Counted from the stretch's first letter, positions 1 through 9,083 are shown. The stretch: DNA of 64,000 nt from an uncultured Roseovarius sp. (GCA_951812895.1 OX638333.1:3638001-3702000); one strand, 5' to 3'. Notes: generated by a model not told the origin, from the letters alone. Translations and numbers: made by a program.

Positions 1-1956
1 AATCTCGTCATCGTGCAGGCGCAGTTTGCGGGTCAGTCTGAGCCCGCGTAGCGCGTCGTCGATTTGCACAGCGCTTGCCGGCAGCAGCAGCGTGGTGAAA
101 TCCCTTAGCTCTTCGACATCGGTCCCGCCGCGCCCAATCACCAGTGCATGACCGATCCCCGGTTTGTAACTAATCCCGGCGATGAATTCAGCCCGGGGTG
201 CTTTCACCATGTGTTCGATCAGGAAATGACCGGTGTCGAGGCTGGCGTCATACCGGCTGACAGTGGCCTGCATGGCGAAAATGGCCTGCTCTACGCCCGC
301 TGTGTCGTTGATGTTCAGATGCACTGCACCCGCGTGGTTCTTATGCGCCAGATCGGCATTCAGCAGTTTAACCGCCAGCGGATACTCAAGACGGTCTGCC
401 GCGGCAATGACCTCCTCGGCCGTTCCTGTCGCGTGCGCCGGAACCGGGATGCCATACTTTGCGATTATGGCTTTGCCCATCGCCTCGTTCAGCGTGATCA
501 CGGGCGTGGCTGAACTGGTCGGAGCAGGCAACAAACGGTTTTCAGGATCGGCCAGAACCTGCGCGCGCAAAGCGGGAAAGCGCGCCGCGGCGCTAAACGA
601 AGCAAGCGTGTCGTCCAGTCCTTGCAATGTGACCACCCCTGCGTCGGCCAGCCGGCACCGCAGATCAGCAGGCAGACCATCGGGAAAGACACTGGCAATC
701 ACCACGGGGCATTCCATGCTGTCGTTCAGCTGGATCAGCCCTTCAAGCGTTGGCCACCAGACCTCGGCCACGTCCGGTTCGCGTGGCCAGTCAACGAAGT
801 AGACCAGCAGATCACAGCGATCATCCATCAAGAGCCCCATGCCATTGTGCGAGGTGTCCGGTGTCGACATCGCGGCCCAGGGCAGGTTCCAGTCGAGCGG
901 GTTCATCAGAGAAACCAGTTCCGGGACGGTCTGACGCAAGGCGTTGCGTTGCGCCTGAGTGGGTGCAGGGAACTCCAAGCCGACATCGCGGCCTTTCTCG
1001 CCGATCATCGCTGCGTAACCACCGGAGTTGGCAGCAGCAACGATGCGGTTGCCTTTGGGGGGCTTGGGGCTGCCCAGCAGTTTAAGCGCCTCAATCAGCG
1101 CCTTGGGAGAGCCTGCTTCGACAATTGCCAACCGACGGAAAAGGGCTGACCAGATTTCGTTGTCCACGGCCAGAGTGCCGGAATGGCTTTGCGCCAGTTC
1201 AGCACTTTCCTGCGTGCCACCGGCCTTCAGCGCGACAAGCGGCACGCCTTGCTTCACCGCGCGCAGGGCGGCGGTGCTGAAGGCGACGATATTCACGATC
1301 CCTTCTAGGTAAAGCCCAATTGCGCGCACGCGGGGGTCATCCAGCATGGCTTCAATGTAATCGGCAACATTCAGCACGGCCTGATTGCCCATCGAAATGG
1401 CATAGCCCAGCGGCAGGGCCTGTTCGACATTGGTGACCGAATAGGCGACATAGCCCGACTGGCTGATCAGGGCGGCACCATCACCTGTGACAGGTGAAAA
1501 CACGTTGTCACCGCCCCAGACGGCGCTGCCATCAAACATGTTCATCACACCTAGACAGTTCGGGCCAACAAGCGCCAGATCACCGGCGGCAGCGACCAGA
1601 CGAGCTTGCAAAGCGGCCCCGTCAGCACCTGTTTCGGCGAACTCTCCGGTGATGGAGACGGCCCCGCCTGCGCCCATGGCGTGAAGCTCGGCCACCACAT
1701 CAACAGTGCGTTCTCGCGATACGGCAATCAGGGTGGCATCCGGTGCCTTGGGCAGCTCCGCAAGGCTAGAAACACATGGCACACCTGCCAGCGCCTCATA
1801 CTTCGGATGCACCGGCCAGATTTGCCCGGTAAAGCCGGATTTGCGGGTGGCGTTGATGCAATCCTCAACCGCGCGCCCACCGACAAAGGCGATATGCCGC
1901 GGGTTGAGAAGTCGTTTCAGATTGGCCCGGCGTCGGGTTTCTGCACAGTATTTCAT
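1..1956 (-). CDS. ADP-forming acyl-CoA synthetase (ACD family), 3' end beyond window
   Basis: Likely makes an acyl-CoA from a carboxylate, CoA and ATP with ADP release. The 652 visible residues begin with a CoA-binding Rossmann-like domain (about 15-135), followed by the succinyl-CoA-ligase-like domains; the stretch AQSHSGTLA near residue 258 matches the phospho-histidine region of ACD enzymes. An ATP-grasp domain opens near residue 540 (NEAMGKAIIAKYGIPVPA) and continues past base 1, so the C-terminus is missing here. The ATG at 1956 overlaps the stop of the upstream GcvT-like gene as ATGA, so the two are translationally coupled. ACD proteins include acetate-CoA ligases and also DddX, an ATP-dependent DMSP lyase. 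The substrate here cannot be read from sequence; the context suggests a methylated carboxylate. Confidence 0.85.
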   Translation of the reverse strand, partial: MKYCAETRRRANLKRLLNPRHIAFVGGRAVEDCINATRKSGFTGQIWPVHPKYEALAGVPCVSSLAELPKAPDATLIAVSRERTVDVVAELHAMGAGGAVSITGEFAETGADGAALQARLVAAAGDLALVGPNCLGVMNMFDGSAVWGGDNVFSPVTGDGAALISQSGYVAYSVTNVEQALPLGYAISMGNQAVLNVADYIEAMLDDPRVRAIGLYLEGIVNIVAFSTAALRAVKQGVPLVALKAGGTQESAELAQSHSGTLAVDNEIWSALFRRLAIVEAGSPKALIEALKLLGSPKPPKGNRIVAAANSGGYAAMIGEKGRDVGLEFPAPTQAQRNALRQTVPELVSLMNPLDWNLPWAAMSTPDTSHNGMGLLMDDRCDLLVYFVDWPREPDVAEVWWPTLEGLIQLNDSMECPVVIASVFPDGLPADLRCRLADAGVVTLQGLDDTLASFSAAARFPALRAQVLADPENRLLPAPTSSATPVITLNEAMGKAIIAKYGIPVPAHATGTAEEVIAAADRLEYPLAVKLLNADLAHKNHAGAVHLNINDTAGVEQAIFAMQATVSRYDASLDTGHFLIEHMVKAPRAEFIAGISYKPGIGHALVIGRGGTDVEELRDFTTLLLPASAVQIDDALRGLRLTRKLRLHDDEI

Positions 1957-3101
1957 CCTGTGAACTCCATCACCCCAGTGCCACGGGGAATGGTCTTGTC
2001 GGGGTCAAAGAAAGGCAGCGCATGCAAGGTCAGTTTATGCGGGGCACCGGCTCTGTCCCTCACGGTGTAAGTGCCAGCCGTCATCGCATTCGCATTGTCG
2101 AACAAAACATAACCGATGCCAGTGCCAATAGTCGGTGAGAGCTCGAACGCCTTGACCCGGCCCACGGGCAGTGTGTCTGAAAAGACAGATGACCCCCATT
2201 TCACATCCGCAGCATTAGTAACGAAGCCCGAAAAGCGAGGGGCCTGTGTTGCAACCTGCAAAGCATCGCGCCCGACGAAGTCATGTTCGAAATCCACAAA
2301 CGCCCCCAGCCCCAGATCAAACGGAGTGGTGTCCCAGCCCATGTCGGTGCCATAGTTCAGAATGCCCGCCTCGATCCGGCGTGGGTTCATGGCGTAGGTC
2401 GATAAAACTTCCATCCCGTGCGGCTCTCCTGCTGCCACCAGATGGGTCCACAGCGCCATGCCGTCCACGTTTTGATCCATGTTGTAGACCTCAAAACCCA
2501 ACTCACCGGTCCAGCCCGTCCGGCTGATCAAAACCTTCTGTCCGCCCGTCGTGACTTGCCGTGCGTGGTAGTATTTGAACCCATCTGGCGCGCCGCCGTC
2601 GACACAGGCGTCAAGGATTTCCTGGCTTGTTGGCCCCTGCACCTGGATCGCCCAGGCCTGCGGGTCGCGGATCTCCACATCATGGCCAAATTTCAATGCG
2701 TTCAGCCATGTGAATACATCCCGGTCCGCATGGACATACCAGAACCAGTCCTCGGCCAGGCGGAATACAACACCGTCACAGGCGATGCCGCCATCATCGT
2801 TGCACATTAGCCCATAGCGACCCCGATCAACGGCCATGGTGCTGACCCGCCGGGTGAAGACGTAGTCCAGAAACGCGGCCGCGTCCGGGCCACGAATTTC
2901 CAACGGGCGCTCCGGCACATCGAAAATACCCGCGCGGGTGCGTAAAACGCGATATTCATCGGCAATGGGGCGATCAAAGGTGACAGGTGTCAGCCGCCCT
3001 TCGTGATCGCCATAGGCGGTGGTCATACGCTGCGTTGCCTTGAACCAGGGCGAGCGCGCACAGCTTGAAATGATGGGAAGAACCAGTCCGGCCATGTCCA
3101 T
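1953..3101 (-). CDS. GcvT/DmdA-fold tetrahydrofolate-dependent methyltransferase-like protein (382 aa)
   Basis: Belongs to the aminomethyltransferase (GcvT) superfamily, which moves a one-carbon unit from substrate to tetrahydrofolate and includes the DMSP demethylase DmdA. Family hallmarks are DEYRVLRTRAGIFDVPER near the N-terminus, AIQVQGPTSQEIL in the middle and RTGWTGELGFEVY further on. The last keeps the GcvT form GWTGE rather than the altered form I recall from DmdA, so I do not call it dmdA. The ATG at 3101 was chosen because AAAGGAG precedes it; a longer frame upstream has no support. It lies 23 bp after the acyl-CoA dehydrogenase gene and overlaps the next gene by 4 bp. Inferred role: demethylation of a betaine-, sulfonio- or methoxy-type compound. 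The substrate is unknown. Confidence 0.8.
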   Translation of the reverse strand: MDMAGLVLPIISSCARSPWFKATQRMTTAYGDHEGRLTPVTFDRPIADEYRVLRTRAGIFDVPERPLEIRGPDAAAFLDYVFTRRVSTMAVDRGRYGLMCNDDGGIACDGVVFRLAEDWFWYVHADRDVFTWLNALKFGHDVEIRDPQAWAIQVQGPTSQEILDACVDGGAPDGFKYYHARQVTTGGQKVLISRTGWTGELGFEVYNMDQNVDGMALWTHLVAAGEPHGMEVLSTYAMNPRRIEAGILNYGTDMGWDTTPFDLGLGAFVDFEHDFVGRDALQVATQAPRFSGFVTNAADVKWGSSVFSDTLPVGRVKAFELSPTIGTGIGYVLFDNANAMTAGTYTVRDRAGAPHKLTLHALPFFDPDKTIPRGTGVMEFTG

Positions 3102-3124
3102 GGCTCCTTTGTCTTGAGTGGTCG

Positions 3125-4777
3125 TTAAAAGGCGGGCAAGGCTCGGGTGATGATCGCGTCCAGATCGCACCCAGAGGGAAGCGTGCCAAATGCCCCGCGA
3201 TAGCGTGCTGCCAATCGCGAGGTGCAAAATGCTTCGGCGACCTCTGGCGTGCCGTGATTGGTCAGAAGGGCACCCTGCAGGGTTAGCGCCATCATCTCGG
3301 TGATCATCCGCATACGAGCCTCTAACCCGTCGGGATTGGCCAGTTCGTCGCGTAGATCATCGATGGCGCGGTCCAGATTTGGGTGATTGCCACGCGCCTT
3401 ATCAACCTCGGCCATGAAGGCTGGAATCGCCTCGGGTTCACGCCCAATCGCGCGCAGCACGTCCAGCCCCATGACGTTGCCAGAGCCTTCCCAGATCGAA
3501 TTGAGCGGCGCCTCGCGGTAGAGCCGGGGCATGATGCTTTCCTCGACATAGCCAGGCCCGCCGTGGCATTCGAGTGCCTCCACCACAAGCGGCGGGCAGC
3601 GCTTGGTGTTCCAATACTTCGCCACAGCGGTTCCGATGCGTGCCAGTGCTGCCTCTGCCGGATCATCCTGTTGGTCCATGGCCCGCGCCACACGCAAGCC
3701 AAGCGCCAAGGAAGCCTCAACCTCAACCACCATGTCAGCCAGAACATTCTGCATCAGCGGTTGCTGGATCAGCCGTTTCTGAAAGGCCGACCGATGCGAC
3801 GTATGATGCAATGCTTGCACCAGCGCCTGCCGCATGATCCCAGCCGAGGACATGGCGCAATACAGCCTGTTACCGGTGACCATCTCGATGATCGTACGGA
3901 TGCCGCGCCCTTCCTCGCCAACCATCACGCCGTAGGTGTCCTGAAACTCGATCTCGGTCGAGGCATTGGAGCGGTTCCCCAGCTTGTCCTTCATCCGCTG
4001 GATAAACAGAGTGTTGCGTGTGCCATCGGGCCGCCAACGCGGAACGAGAAAACACGAAATCCCCATGCCGTCGGTATTGGCCAGCACCAGAAACGCATCG
4101 CACATCGGGGCCGAGCAAAAGAACTTGTGTCCGGTCAGCAGGTAAACTTCACCAGACGGCACAGCTACGGTTGAATTGGCCCGCACATCTGATCCGCCCT
4201 GTTTTTCGGTCATGAACATGCCGATCATCGCGCCGGTTTTTTCGCCCGCCGGAATGTCGCGCTGGTCATAGTGCGTCGACAGAATACGCGGCATCCATTC
4301 CTCTGCCACAGACGGCGCCATGCGCAGAGACGGCACAACCGAATAAGTCATCGCCATAGGGCACATCACGCCGCCTTCAGGCTGACTGAACATATAGGTC
4401 AGAACGGACTGGCCCACATGCCCTGCATTGCCCTCATTATGCCAGGCGAAATTATGCACCTTGTTGGAAATCGCGAAGTCCATTAGATCGTGATAGGCAG
4501 GATGAAACTCAACGGCGTTGATCCGCATGCCATAGCGGTCAAAAGCGCGCAATTCCGGCCCATAGCGGTTGGCTTGGTTCGCTTTCTCGAAAGTTTCGTC
4601 CAACCCTGTCAGTCGCCCCACACGCGCCATATGGTCGGCATGGGTTGCGCCGCCCTCGGCTTTGCTCCAGTGGCGCAAAGCACGGTCATCCTGCCAAAGG
4701 TCCTGATCCCCCAAATGCGGGGGCGTGTTGGTAACCTCATGGGTTGGCAATTGCGCTATCGGATCGCGTGGTGTCAT
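3125..4777 (-). CDS. AidB-like acyl-CoA dehydrogenase (550 aa)
   Basis: An FAD-dependent acyl-CoA dehydrogenase of the AidB branch. The N-terminus reads THEVTNTPPHLGDQDLW, the typical AidB opening; TEKQGGSDVRANST and YREAPLNSIWEGSGN are the conserved flavin and active-site region motifs of the same branch. Length fits E. coli AidB (about 540). The start at 4777 has AGGGAG 8 bases upstream; the open frame extends further upstream into the LysR promoter without support. It is the first gene of a three-gene operon with a GcvT-like and an ADP-forming ligase gene, and is divergent from a LysR gene 94 bp away. This context favours oxidation of a specific acyl-CoA intermediate over a DNA-alkylation role. 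It is not of the DmdC type. Confidence 0.85.
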   Translation of the reverse strand: MTPRDPIAQLPTHEVTNTPPHLGDQDLWQDDRALRHWSKAEGGATHADHMARVGRLTGLDETFEKANQANRYGPELRAFDRYGMRINAVEFHPAYHDLMDFAISNKVHNFAWHNEGNAGHVGQSVLTYMFSQPEGGVMCPMAMTYSVVPSLRMAPSVAEEWMPRILSTHYDQRDIPAGEKTGAMIGMFMTEKQGGSDVRANSTVAVPSGEVYLLTGHKFFCSAPMCDAFLVLANTDGMGISCFLVPRWRPDGTRNTLFIQRMKDKLGNRSNASTEIEFQDTYGVMVGEEGRGIRTIIEMVTGNRLYCAMSSAGIMRQALVQALHHTSHRSAFQKRLIQQPLMQNVLADMVVEVEASLALGLRVARAMDQQDDPAEAALARIGTAVAKYWNTKRCPPLVVEALECHGGPGYVEESIMPRLYREAPLNSIWEGSGNVMGLDVLRAIGREPEAIPAFMAEVDKARGNHPNLDRAIDDLRDELANPDGLEARMRMITEMMALTLQGALLTNHGTPEVAEAFCTSRLAARYRGAFGTLPSGCDLDAIITRALPAF

Positions 4778-4871
4778 GGTGATGTCTCCCTGAGGAGACG
4801 TTAGGCGCCGAACCCGATTTAATGCAAACCCAATTTCTTGATCTCTGTGTTCAGCCCAATTAAACAGAGCC
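4778..4871. promoter_or_regulatory. Divergent promoter region between aidB-like operon and LysR gene
   Basis: A 94-bp spacer separates the two start codons, the usual arrangement for a LysR-type regulator and its target operon. It is AT-richer than the flanks. ATTTAAT near the operon side and ATTAAA near the regulator side form a widely spaced partial inverted repeat. I could not fix a single T-N11-A box with confidence. Confidence 0.45.
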
Positions 4872-5747
4872 ATGCGATTTCGTTCCTTCGATAGCTTGAA
4901 ACTATTCTGCACCGTGGCCGAGAAGATGAGCTTCACGGCCGCTGCGGAGGAGCTGCATATGTCGAAAGGGGCGGTCAGCTACCAAATCGCCAAATTGGAA
5001 GGCGAACTTGGCTTCCAACTGTTTGAACGCCGCCATACCCATATCAGGCTGACACCTCAGGGAGAGACCCTCTGGAACGCGGCAAAGCGCCACTTTGGGC
5101 AGCTTGAAACAGTGATTTCCGATTTGCGCGACGGGCCCGATGATACGCTTTGTGTCGGCGCACATAGCTGGTTCATCTCGCGCTGGTTAGGGCCAAGGCT
5201 TTCGGATTTTACGCGAAACCATCCAGATATTGCACTGAGAGTGGAACCAATCAACACGATGGCCGATCTGCAAAATCCGGTGTTGGACATGACCGTGTTC
5301 TGGTGTGACGCCGAGACGGGCAAACGTCAGGGGACATTTCTCTATCCGTCGCGCACTGTACCGTTGGCCAATCCTGAAATCATTGAAAAAGCAAGGGAAA
5401 TCGGGCTGGCCAACATTGTCACCGAGGTGCCGCTTTTGCCTGACGCATCAGGCATGGAAGGTTGGAAACTCTGGCACACACTGGCGGGGTTTGACTACGC
5501 TCCGCGGCATAAACCTGTGCATTTGCCGGATGCGAACAGTCGCCTGCAGGCGGTGATATCTGGTAACGGCATCGCGCTGCTTGATGAACTGGCGAAGCCC
5601 GAGATTGAAGCGGGTTTATTGGCTCCGCTTTCCGAGATTTGGCTGGAAACTTATGGCTATTACGTGATCCCTGCAAAGAAACAACGCCTATCTGCAGCGG
5701 CGCTACAGTTTGAGGAATGGCTCAGAGATCAACCTTTTCTGATCTAA
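4872..5747 (+). CDS. LysR-family transcriptional regulator (291 aa)
   Basis: The N-terminal winged helix-turn-helix (FRSFDSLKLFCTVAEKMSFTAAAEELHMSKGAVSYQIAKLE) is typical of the GcvA-like branch of LysR. A substrate-binding domain follows from about residue 90. It reads away from the aidB-like/gcvT-like/ACD operon across a 94-bp spacer, so it most likely controls that operon in response to its substrate or an intermediate. The start codon at 4872 gives the standard short leader before the HTH. The inducer cannot be inferred. Confidence 0.88.
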   Translation: MRFRSFDSLKLFCTVAEKMSFTAAAEELHMSKGAVSYQIAKLEGELGFQLFERRHTHIRLTPQGETLWNAAKRHFGQLETVISDLRDGPDDTLCVGAHSWFISRWLGPRLSDFTRNHPDIALRVEPINTMADLQNPVLDMTVFWCDAETGKRQGTFLYPSRTVPLANPEIIEKAREIGLANIVTEVPLLPDASGMEGWKLWHTLAGFDYAPRHKPVHLPDANSRLQAVISGNGIALLDELAKPEIEAGLLAPLSEIWLETYGYYVIPAKKQRLSAAALQFEEWLRDQPFLI

Positions 5748-6058
5748 TCCAAAAAAAGCGCATTCATGTCGATTTCTCCGAGAAATACGGTTTCTCACGT
5801 TTCTGTTCTCGTCGTTACAACCCTGACTTGGTGCACACTTGGCTTTTCCATTCCGAAGTGAACGGTCAATAACGAAGAGGAAGCGGTCAATCGTACCATT
5901 GGGAAAAACGGCAGCTTTGTCCGCATAGCGTCCATTTGTTCCTGACTTCAGATTGCTCCGATTTCTGGTCAATCACGCATATGTCAACGAGACATAGTTG
6001 ACAGATCAGTAAGCTCTCTCCAAATAAGTGTACAGATCAGTCAACTCAGGGAACACCT
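5748..6058 (+). promoter_or_regulatory. Intergenic region with repeated operator-like motifs and a possible promoter
   Basis: No convincing gene lies in these 311 bases. CGGTCAAT occurs twice (5863-5870 and 5884-5891), 21 bp apart, and GGTCAAT again at 5967-5973. A perfect 7-bp inverted repeat, TGTCAAC at 5982-5988 and GTTGACA at 5997-6003, overlaps a -35-like TTGACA at 5998-6003; a weak -10 candidate lies near 6021-6027. ACAGATCAGT is repeated at 6001-6010 and 6032-6041, 31 bp apart (three helical turns). The layout suggests a regulated promoter for the two genes that follow; no regulator gene lies next to it. Confidence 0.5.
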
Positions 6059-6523
6059 ATGTCACGCCCACCCATACCGCCCTTCACCGAAGAGACCGCC
6101 AAACAAAAGGTGCGCGCCGCCGAAGATGGCTGGAATGGCCGCGACCCGGCGAAGGTGGCGCTGGCCTATACGCCGGATACTCAATGGCGCAACCGCGACG
6201 AATTCCCTCGCGGGCGGGCGCAGGTCGAGGAATTTCTGACCCGTAAATGGGCCAGGGAACATGAATACCGTCTGATCAAGGAGCTGTGGGCCCATACGGG
6301 CAACCGGATCGCGGTACGCTTTGCCTATGAATGGCGTGACGCAGATGGCCAGTGGTATCGCTCTTATGGCAATGAAAACTGGGAATTTGACGAGGGTGGC
6401 CTGATGGCCGTGCGACACGCCAGCATCAATGACCTCGCCATATCCGAAGATGACCGTAAATTTCGCTGGCCCCAAGGTCGCCGCCCGGATGATCATCCGG
6501 GGCTAACTGATCTTGGGTTATAA
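6059..6523 (+). CDS. DUF1348 / NTF2-like protein (154 aa)
   Basis: A small SnoaL/NTF2-fold protein of the DUF1348 group, recognisable by [32 protein letters not shown] and the end [15 protein letters not shown]. Function in the family is not established to my knowledge; members often sit with flavin enzymes and TetR regulators. The start at 6059 follows the repeat-rich promoter directly. A flavin split-barrel gene starts 12 bp downstream, so the two are probably co-transcribed and act in the same response. Confidence 0.85.
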   Translation: MSRPPIPPFTEETAKQKVRAAEDGWNGRDPAKVALAYTPDTQWRNRDEFPRGRAQVEEFLTRKWAREHEYRLIKELWAHTGNRIAVRFAYEWRDADGQWYRSYGNENWEFDEGGLMAVRHASINDLAISEDDRKFRWPQGRRPDDHPGLTDLGL

Positions 6524-6535
6524 GGGAGCAAGACC

Positions 6536-7165
6536 ATGGCCAAGGCATTTGCAGAACTCGTCTTTACAGAATCCGTGCGTGAAATGCAGGAAAAACAGGG
6601 CTCTGCCCGGATGTACGAACGTTTCCTGACACCCGAGGCGCCGGCAGACGACCATCTCGGCCCAGATGAGAAACAGTTTATCGAACTGCGTGACGGGTTT
6701 TATCAGGCGACAGTGTCAGAAACCGGCTGGCCCTATGTTCAGTTTCGCGGCGGCCCGCGTGGGTTTTTGAAGGTTTTGGACAAAAAAACGGTGGCCTACG
6801 CCGATTTTCGCGGCAACCGGCAATATATCAGCACTGGAAATCTAGAGCGTGACAATCGTATTGCGATGATCCTCGTGGATTATCCCAATTCTGCGCGGAT
6901 CAAGATACTTGGTCGGGCGCGTTTGGTAGAGGGCGCGGATGACCCCGACCTGATGGCACGCCTGCATGATGACAGCTACCGCGCCCGGCCAGAGCGTGCG
7001 GTGGTGATCACGGTGGAAGGGTTCGACTGGAACTGCCCTCAGCATCTGCCGGTGCGGCTGACGATGGAAGAGATGCAACCGATCCTTTCGCCGTTTCAGA
7101 ATGAGCTGGCACAGCTGCGGGCCGAGAATGCCGCGTTGAAGGCAGAGCTTGGGAAAGAGGATTAA
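6536..7165 (+). CDS. Pyridoxamine 5'-phosphate oxidase-family flavin-binding protein (209 aa)
   Basis: An FMN-binding split-barrel protein. ATVSETGWPYVQFRGGPRGFLKVLD and YADFRGNRQYISTGNL are typical of the short PNPOx-like group annotated as general-stress or flavin-nucleotide-binding proteins, distinct from biosynthetic PdxH. The last 30 residues form a likely coiled coil (LAQLRAENAALKAELG). The ribosome site GGGAG precedes the ATG. It follows the DUF1348 gene by 12 bp and ends before a hairpin, so it closes a two-gene operon. Confidence 0.85.
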   Translation: MAKAFAELVFTESVREMQEKQGSARMYERFLTPEAPADDHLGPDEKQFIELRDGFYQATVSETGWPYVQFRGGPRGFLKVLDKKTVAYADFRGNRQYISTGNLERDNRIAMILVDYPNSARIKILGRARLVEGADDPDLMARLHDDSYRARPERAVVITVEGFDWNCPQHLPVRLTMEEMQPILSPFQNELAQLRAENAALKAELGKED

Positions 7166-7239
7166 CCGTTTGCGCCCGGTGCATTAACCTTTTCACGCAA
7201 CAGTTTCGCTGCACCGCGGCGGTGCACGGGTGGTGCACA

Positions 7240-7268
7240 GGGGGTGTACGGATGTCACCCCCTTGTTT
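7240..7268 (+). terminator. Possible terminator after the flavin-binding gene
   Basis: GGGGGTG at 7240-7246 pairs with CACCCCC at 7256-7262 around a 9-base loop, followed by TTGTTTT. Just upstream, TGCACCGC and GCGGTGCA (7210-7227) form another inverted repeat, and GGTGCAC occurs twice in tandem, so the region could also hold a binding site. Confidence 0.5.
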
Positions 7269-7285
7269 TGGGGTTATTGCGGGCG

Positions 7286-7519
7286 TTAATCTTTTTGCGT
7301 AGCGCGGACTTGGTAATATTTCAGGACAAACAACCGTATCGCAGACGCCAGCCCCATATCGACGCCTCGATCTGCATCAATTTCAGCCGCTAACGCATTG
7401 ATGGCGATGTCTTTTTCTACCGAAATTTCGCGAAAAGCCTGCCAGAATTCATGCTCGAGCGAAACACTGGTCCGGTGCCCGCGCAACGTCAGAGAATGTT
7501 TGACAGGCCGCGCACTCAT
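7286..7519 (-). CDS. Ribbon-helix-helix protein (77 aa)
   Basis: A short ribbon-helix-helix protein of the RHH_4 type. The N-terminal strand KHSLTLRGHRTSVSLE is followed by two helices (EFWQAFREISVEKDIAINALAAEID). Such proteins bind DNA as dimers. The ATG overlaps the stop of the DUF4169 gene (ATGA), which in turn overlaps fumC, so all three are coupled. The arrangement looks conserved in Rhodobacteraceae from memory. The target is unknown; autoregulation of the operon is only a guess. Confidence 0.85.
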   Translation of the reverse strand: MSARPVKHSLTLRGHRTSVSLEHEFWQAFREISVEKDIAINALAAEIDADRGVDMGLASAIRLFVLKYYQVRATQKD

Positions 7520-7695
7520 GGCTCGCGCTTATGCTGGTCAAGCGAGGTGCTAACCTTTTCTTTACGTGCTTTTTCAAGGTCTTTTGTGGCTTTCGTGCGG
7601 CCAAATTTCACAGCGTTTTCATCAGCTTGGACCTTTCTATCGGCCCGCGCCTTTTGCTTGCGAAACCGGTTCAGATTGACCGGCTGCGCGCTCAT
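7516..7695 (-). CDS. DUF4169 family small basic protein (59 aa)
   Basis: A 59-residue, highly charged protein starting [20 protein letters not shown], recognised as DUF4169. It is almost entirely Lys, Arg, Glu and Ala and probably one long helix. It is bracketed by ATGA overlaps: its start overlaps the fumC stop and its stop overlaps the start of the ribbon-helix-helix gene. Function is unknown. The tight coupling makes it a real gene although it is very short. Confidence 0.85.
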   Translation of the reverse strand: MSAQPVNLNRFRKQKARADRKVQADENAVKFGRTKATKDLEKARKEKVSTSLDQHKREP

Positions 7696-9083
7696 TTCGG
7701 CCCAATCATATCCTCGGGCCGCACCACCCGGTCAAAGGTTTCCTCATCCACAAACCCCATGCGGATCGCCTCTTCTTTCAGAGTGGTCCCATTCTTATGC
7801 GCAGTCTTTGCCACCTTGGTTGCATTGTCATACCCAATGGTCGGCGCCAGCGCTGTTACCAGCATCAGGGATTCCTTCATCAGCTTGTCAATCCGCGGTT
7901 CATTCGCCTCGATCCCAAGCAGCATACGTTCGGTGAAACTGTCAGCCGCATCACCCAAAAGCTGTATGGATTGCAGCAGGTTATAAGACATCATTGGGTT
8001 ATAAACATTGAGCTCAAAATGCCCCTGCGACCCGGCAAACTTGATCGCCGCATCATTGCCCATCACATGGGCTGCAACTTGGGTCAACGCCTCTGCCTGC
8101 GTTGGATTGACCTTGCCCGGCATGATCGAACTTCCCGGCTCGTTTTCCGGCAGCACCAATTCTCCAAGCCCGGAACGAGGTCCGGAGCCTAAGAAACGGA
8201 TATCATTGGCAATTTTGTAGCAACTGCCCGCGACCGTTGCCAAAGCACCGGACATAAACACCATCGCATCATGGGCGGCCAGCGATTCAAATTTGTTGGG
8301 CGCCGTTACAAATGGCAGCCCGGTAATTTCGGCCATATGTGCCGCGACCGTTTCGCCCCACCCATGTTGTGTGTTGAGTCCGGTCCCTACAGCTGTCCCG
8401 CCTTGTGCCAGTTCATAAATACCGGGGAGACAGGCATTTACCCGTGACATTCCCATCCGGATCTGATGGGCGTAGCCAGAAAATTCCTGACCCAAAGTCA
8501 GAGGAGTTGCATCCTGTGTATGGGTGCGGCCAATCTTGATGATGTCCTTGAATTCATGCGCTTTTTTCTCAAGCCCAGTGGCGAGTTTTTCCAGCCCCGG
8601 CAACAGAACATCACGCACGCTCATCGCCGTTGCGATATGCATTGCGGTTGGGAATGTGTCGTTCGACGATTGGCCCATATTGCAATGATCATTTGGATGG
8701 ACCGGATCCTTAGACCCGATCACCCCTCCAAGGATTTCAATCGCCCGGTTGGCGATAACCTCATTGGAATTCATGTTCGACTGGGTGCCAGATCCGGTTT
8801 GCCACACCACCAGCGGAAAGTTATCGTCAAGCTTGCCCTCGATAACTTCACCAGCCGCCTGAATAATGGCATCGGCAAGCGTAGTGTCCAACTTGCCAGA
8901 GGCCTTGTTGGCTTGGGCGCAGGCCTGTTTGATAACGCCAAGCGCCCGTACAATCGCTACGGGTTGTTTTTCCCAGCCAATCGGGAAATTCATGATCGAG
9001 CGCTGCGTTTGCGCACCCCAGTATTTGTCCGCAGGTACGTCGAGAGGGCCAAAACTGTCGGATTCGGTGCGGGTAGCGGTCAT
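7692..9083 (-). CDS. fumC: Fumarate hydratase class II (463 aa)
   Basis: Catalyses reversible hydration of fumarate to L-malate in the TCA cycle, as a cytosolic homotetramer without an iron-sulfur cluster. The family signature [15 protein letters not shown] and the substrate-site motif [17 protein letters not shown] are intact, as is TGLNTQHGW. Length matches the family (about 460). It starts with [12 protein letters not shown], a standard FumC N-terminus. Two small genes overlap its 3' end. Confidence 0.97.
   Translation of the reverse strand: MTATRTESDSFGPLDVPADKYWGAQTQRSIMNFPIGWEKQPVAIVRALGVIKQACAQANKASGKLDTTLADAIIQAAGEVIEGKLDDNFPLVVWQTGSGTQSNMNSNEVIANRAIEILGGVIGSKDPVHPNDHCNMGQSSNDTFPTAMHIATAMSVRDVLLPGLEKLATGLEKKAHEFKDIIKIGRTHTQDATPLTLGQEFSGYAHQIRMGMSRVNACLPGIYELAQGGTAVGTGLNTQHGWGETVAAHMAEITGLPFVTAPNKFESLAAHDAMVFMSGALATVAGSCYKIANDIRFLGSGPRSGLGELVLPENEPGSSIMPGKVNPTQAEALTQVAAHVMGNDAAIKFAGSQGHFELNVYNPMMSYNLLQSIQLLGDAADSFTERMLLGIEANEPRIDKLMKESLMLVTALAPTIGYDNATKVAKTAHKNGTTLKEEAIRMGFVDEETFDRVVRPEDMIGPK

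Noticed and set aside
1953..3101. Calling the methyltransferase dmdA
   Set aside because: The GWTGE motif follows GcvT, not the altered form I recall from DmdA, and the neighbours are not DmdB, DmdC or DmdD.
5703..5972. Minus-strand frame of 89 codons after the LysR gene
   Set aside because: It overlaps the end of LysR and has no recognisable product; the region looks regulatory.
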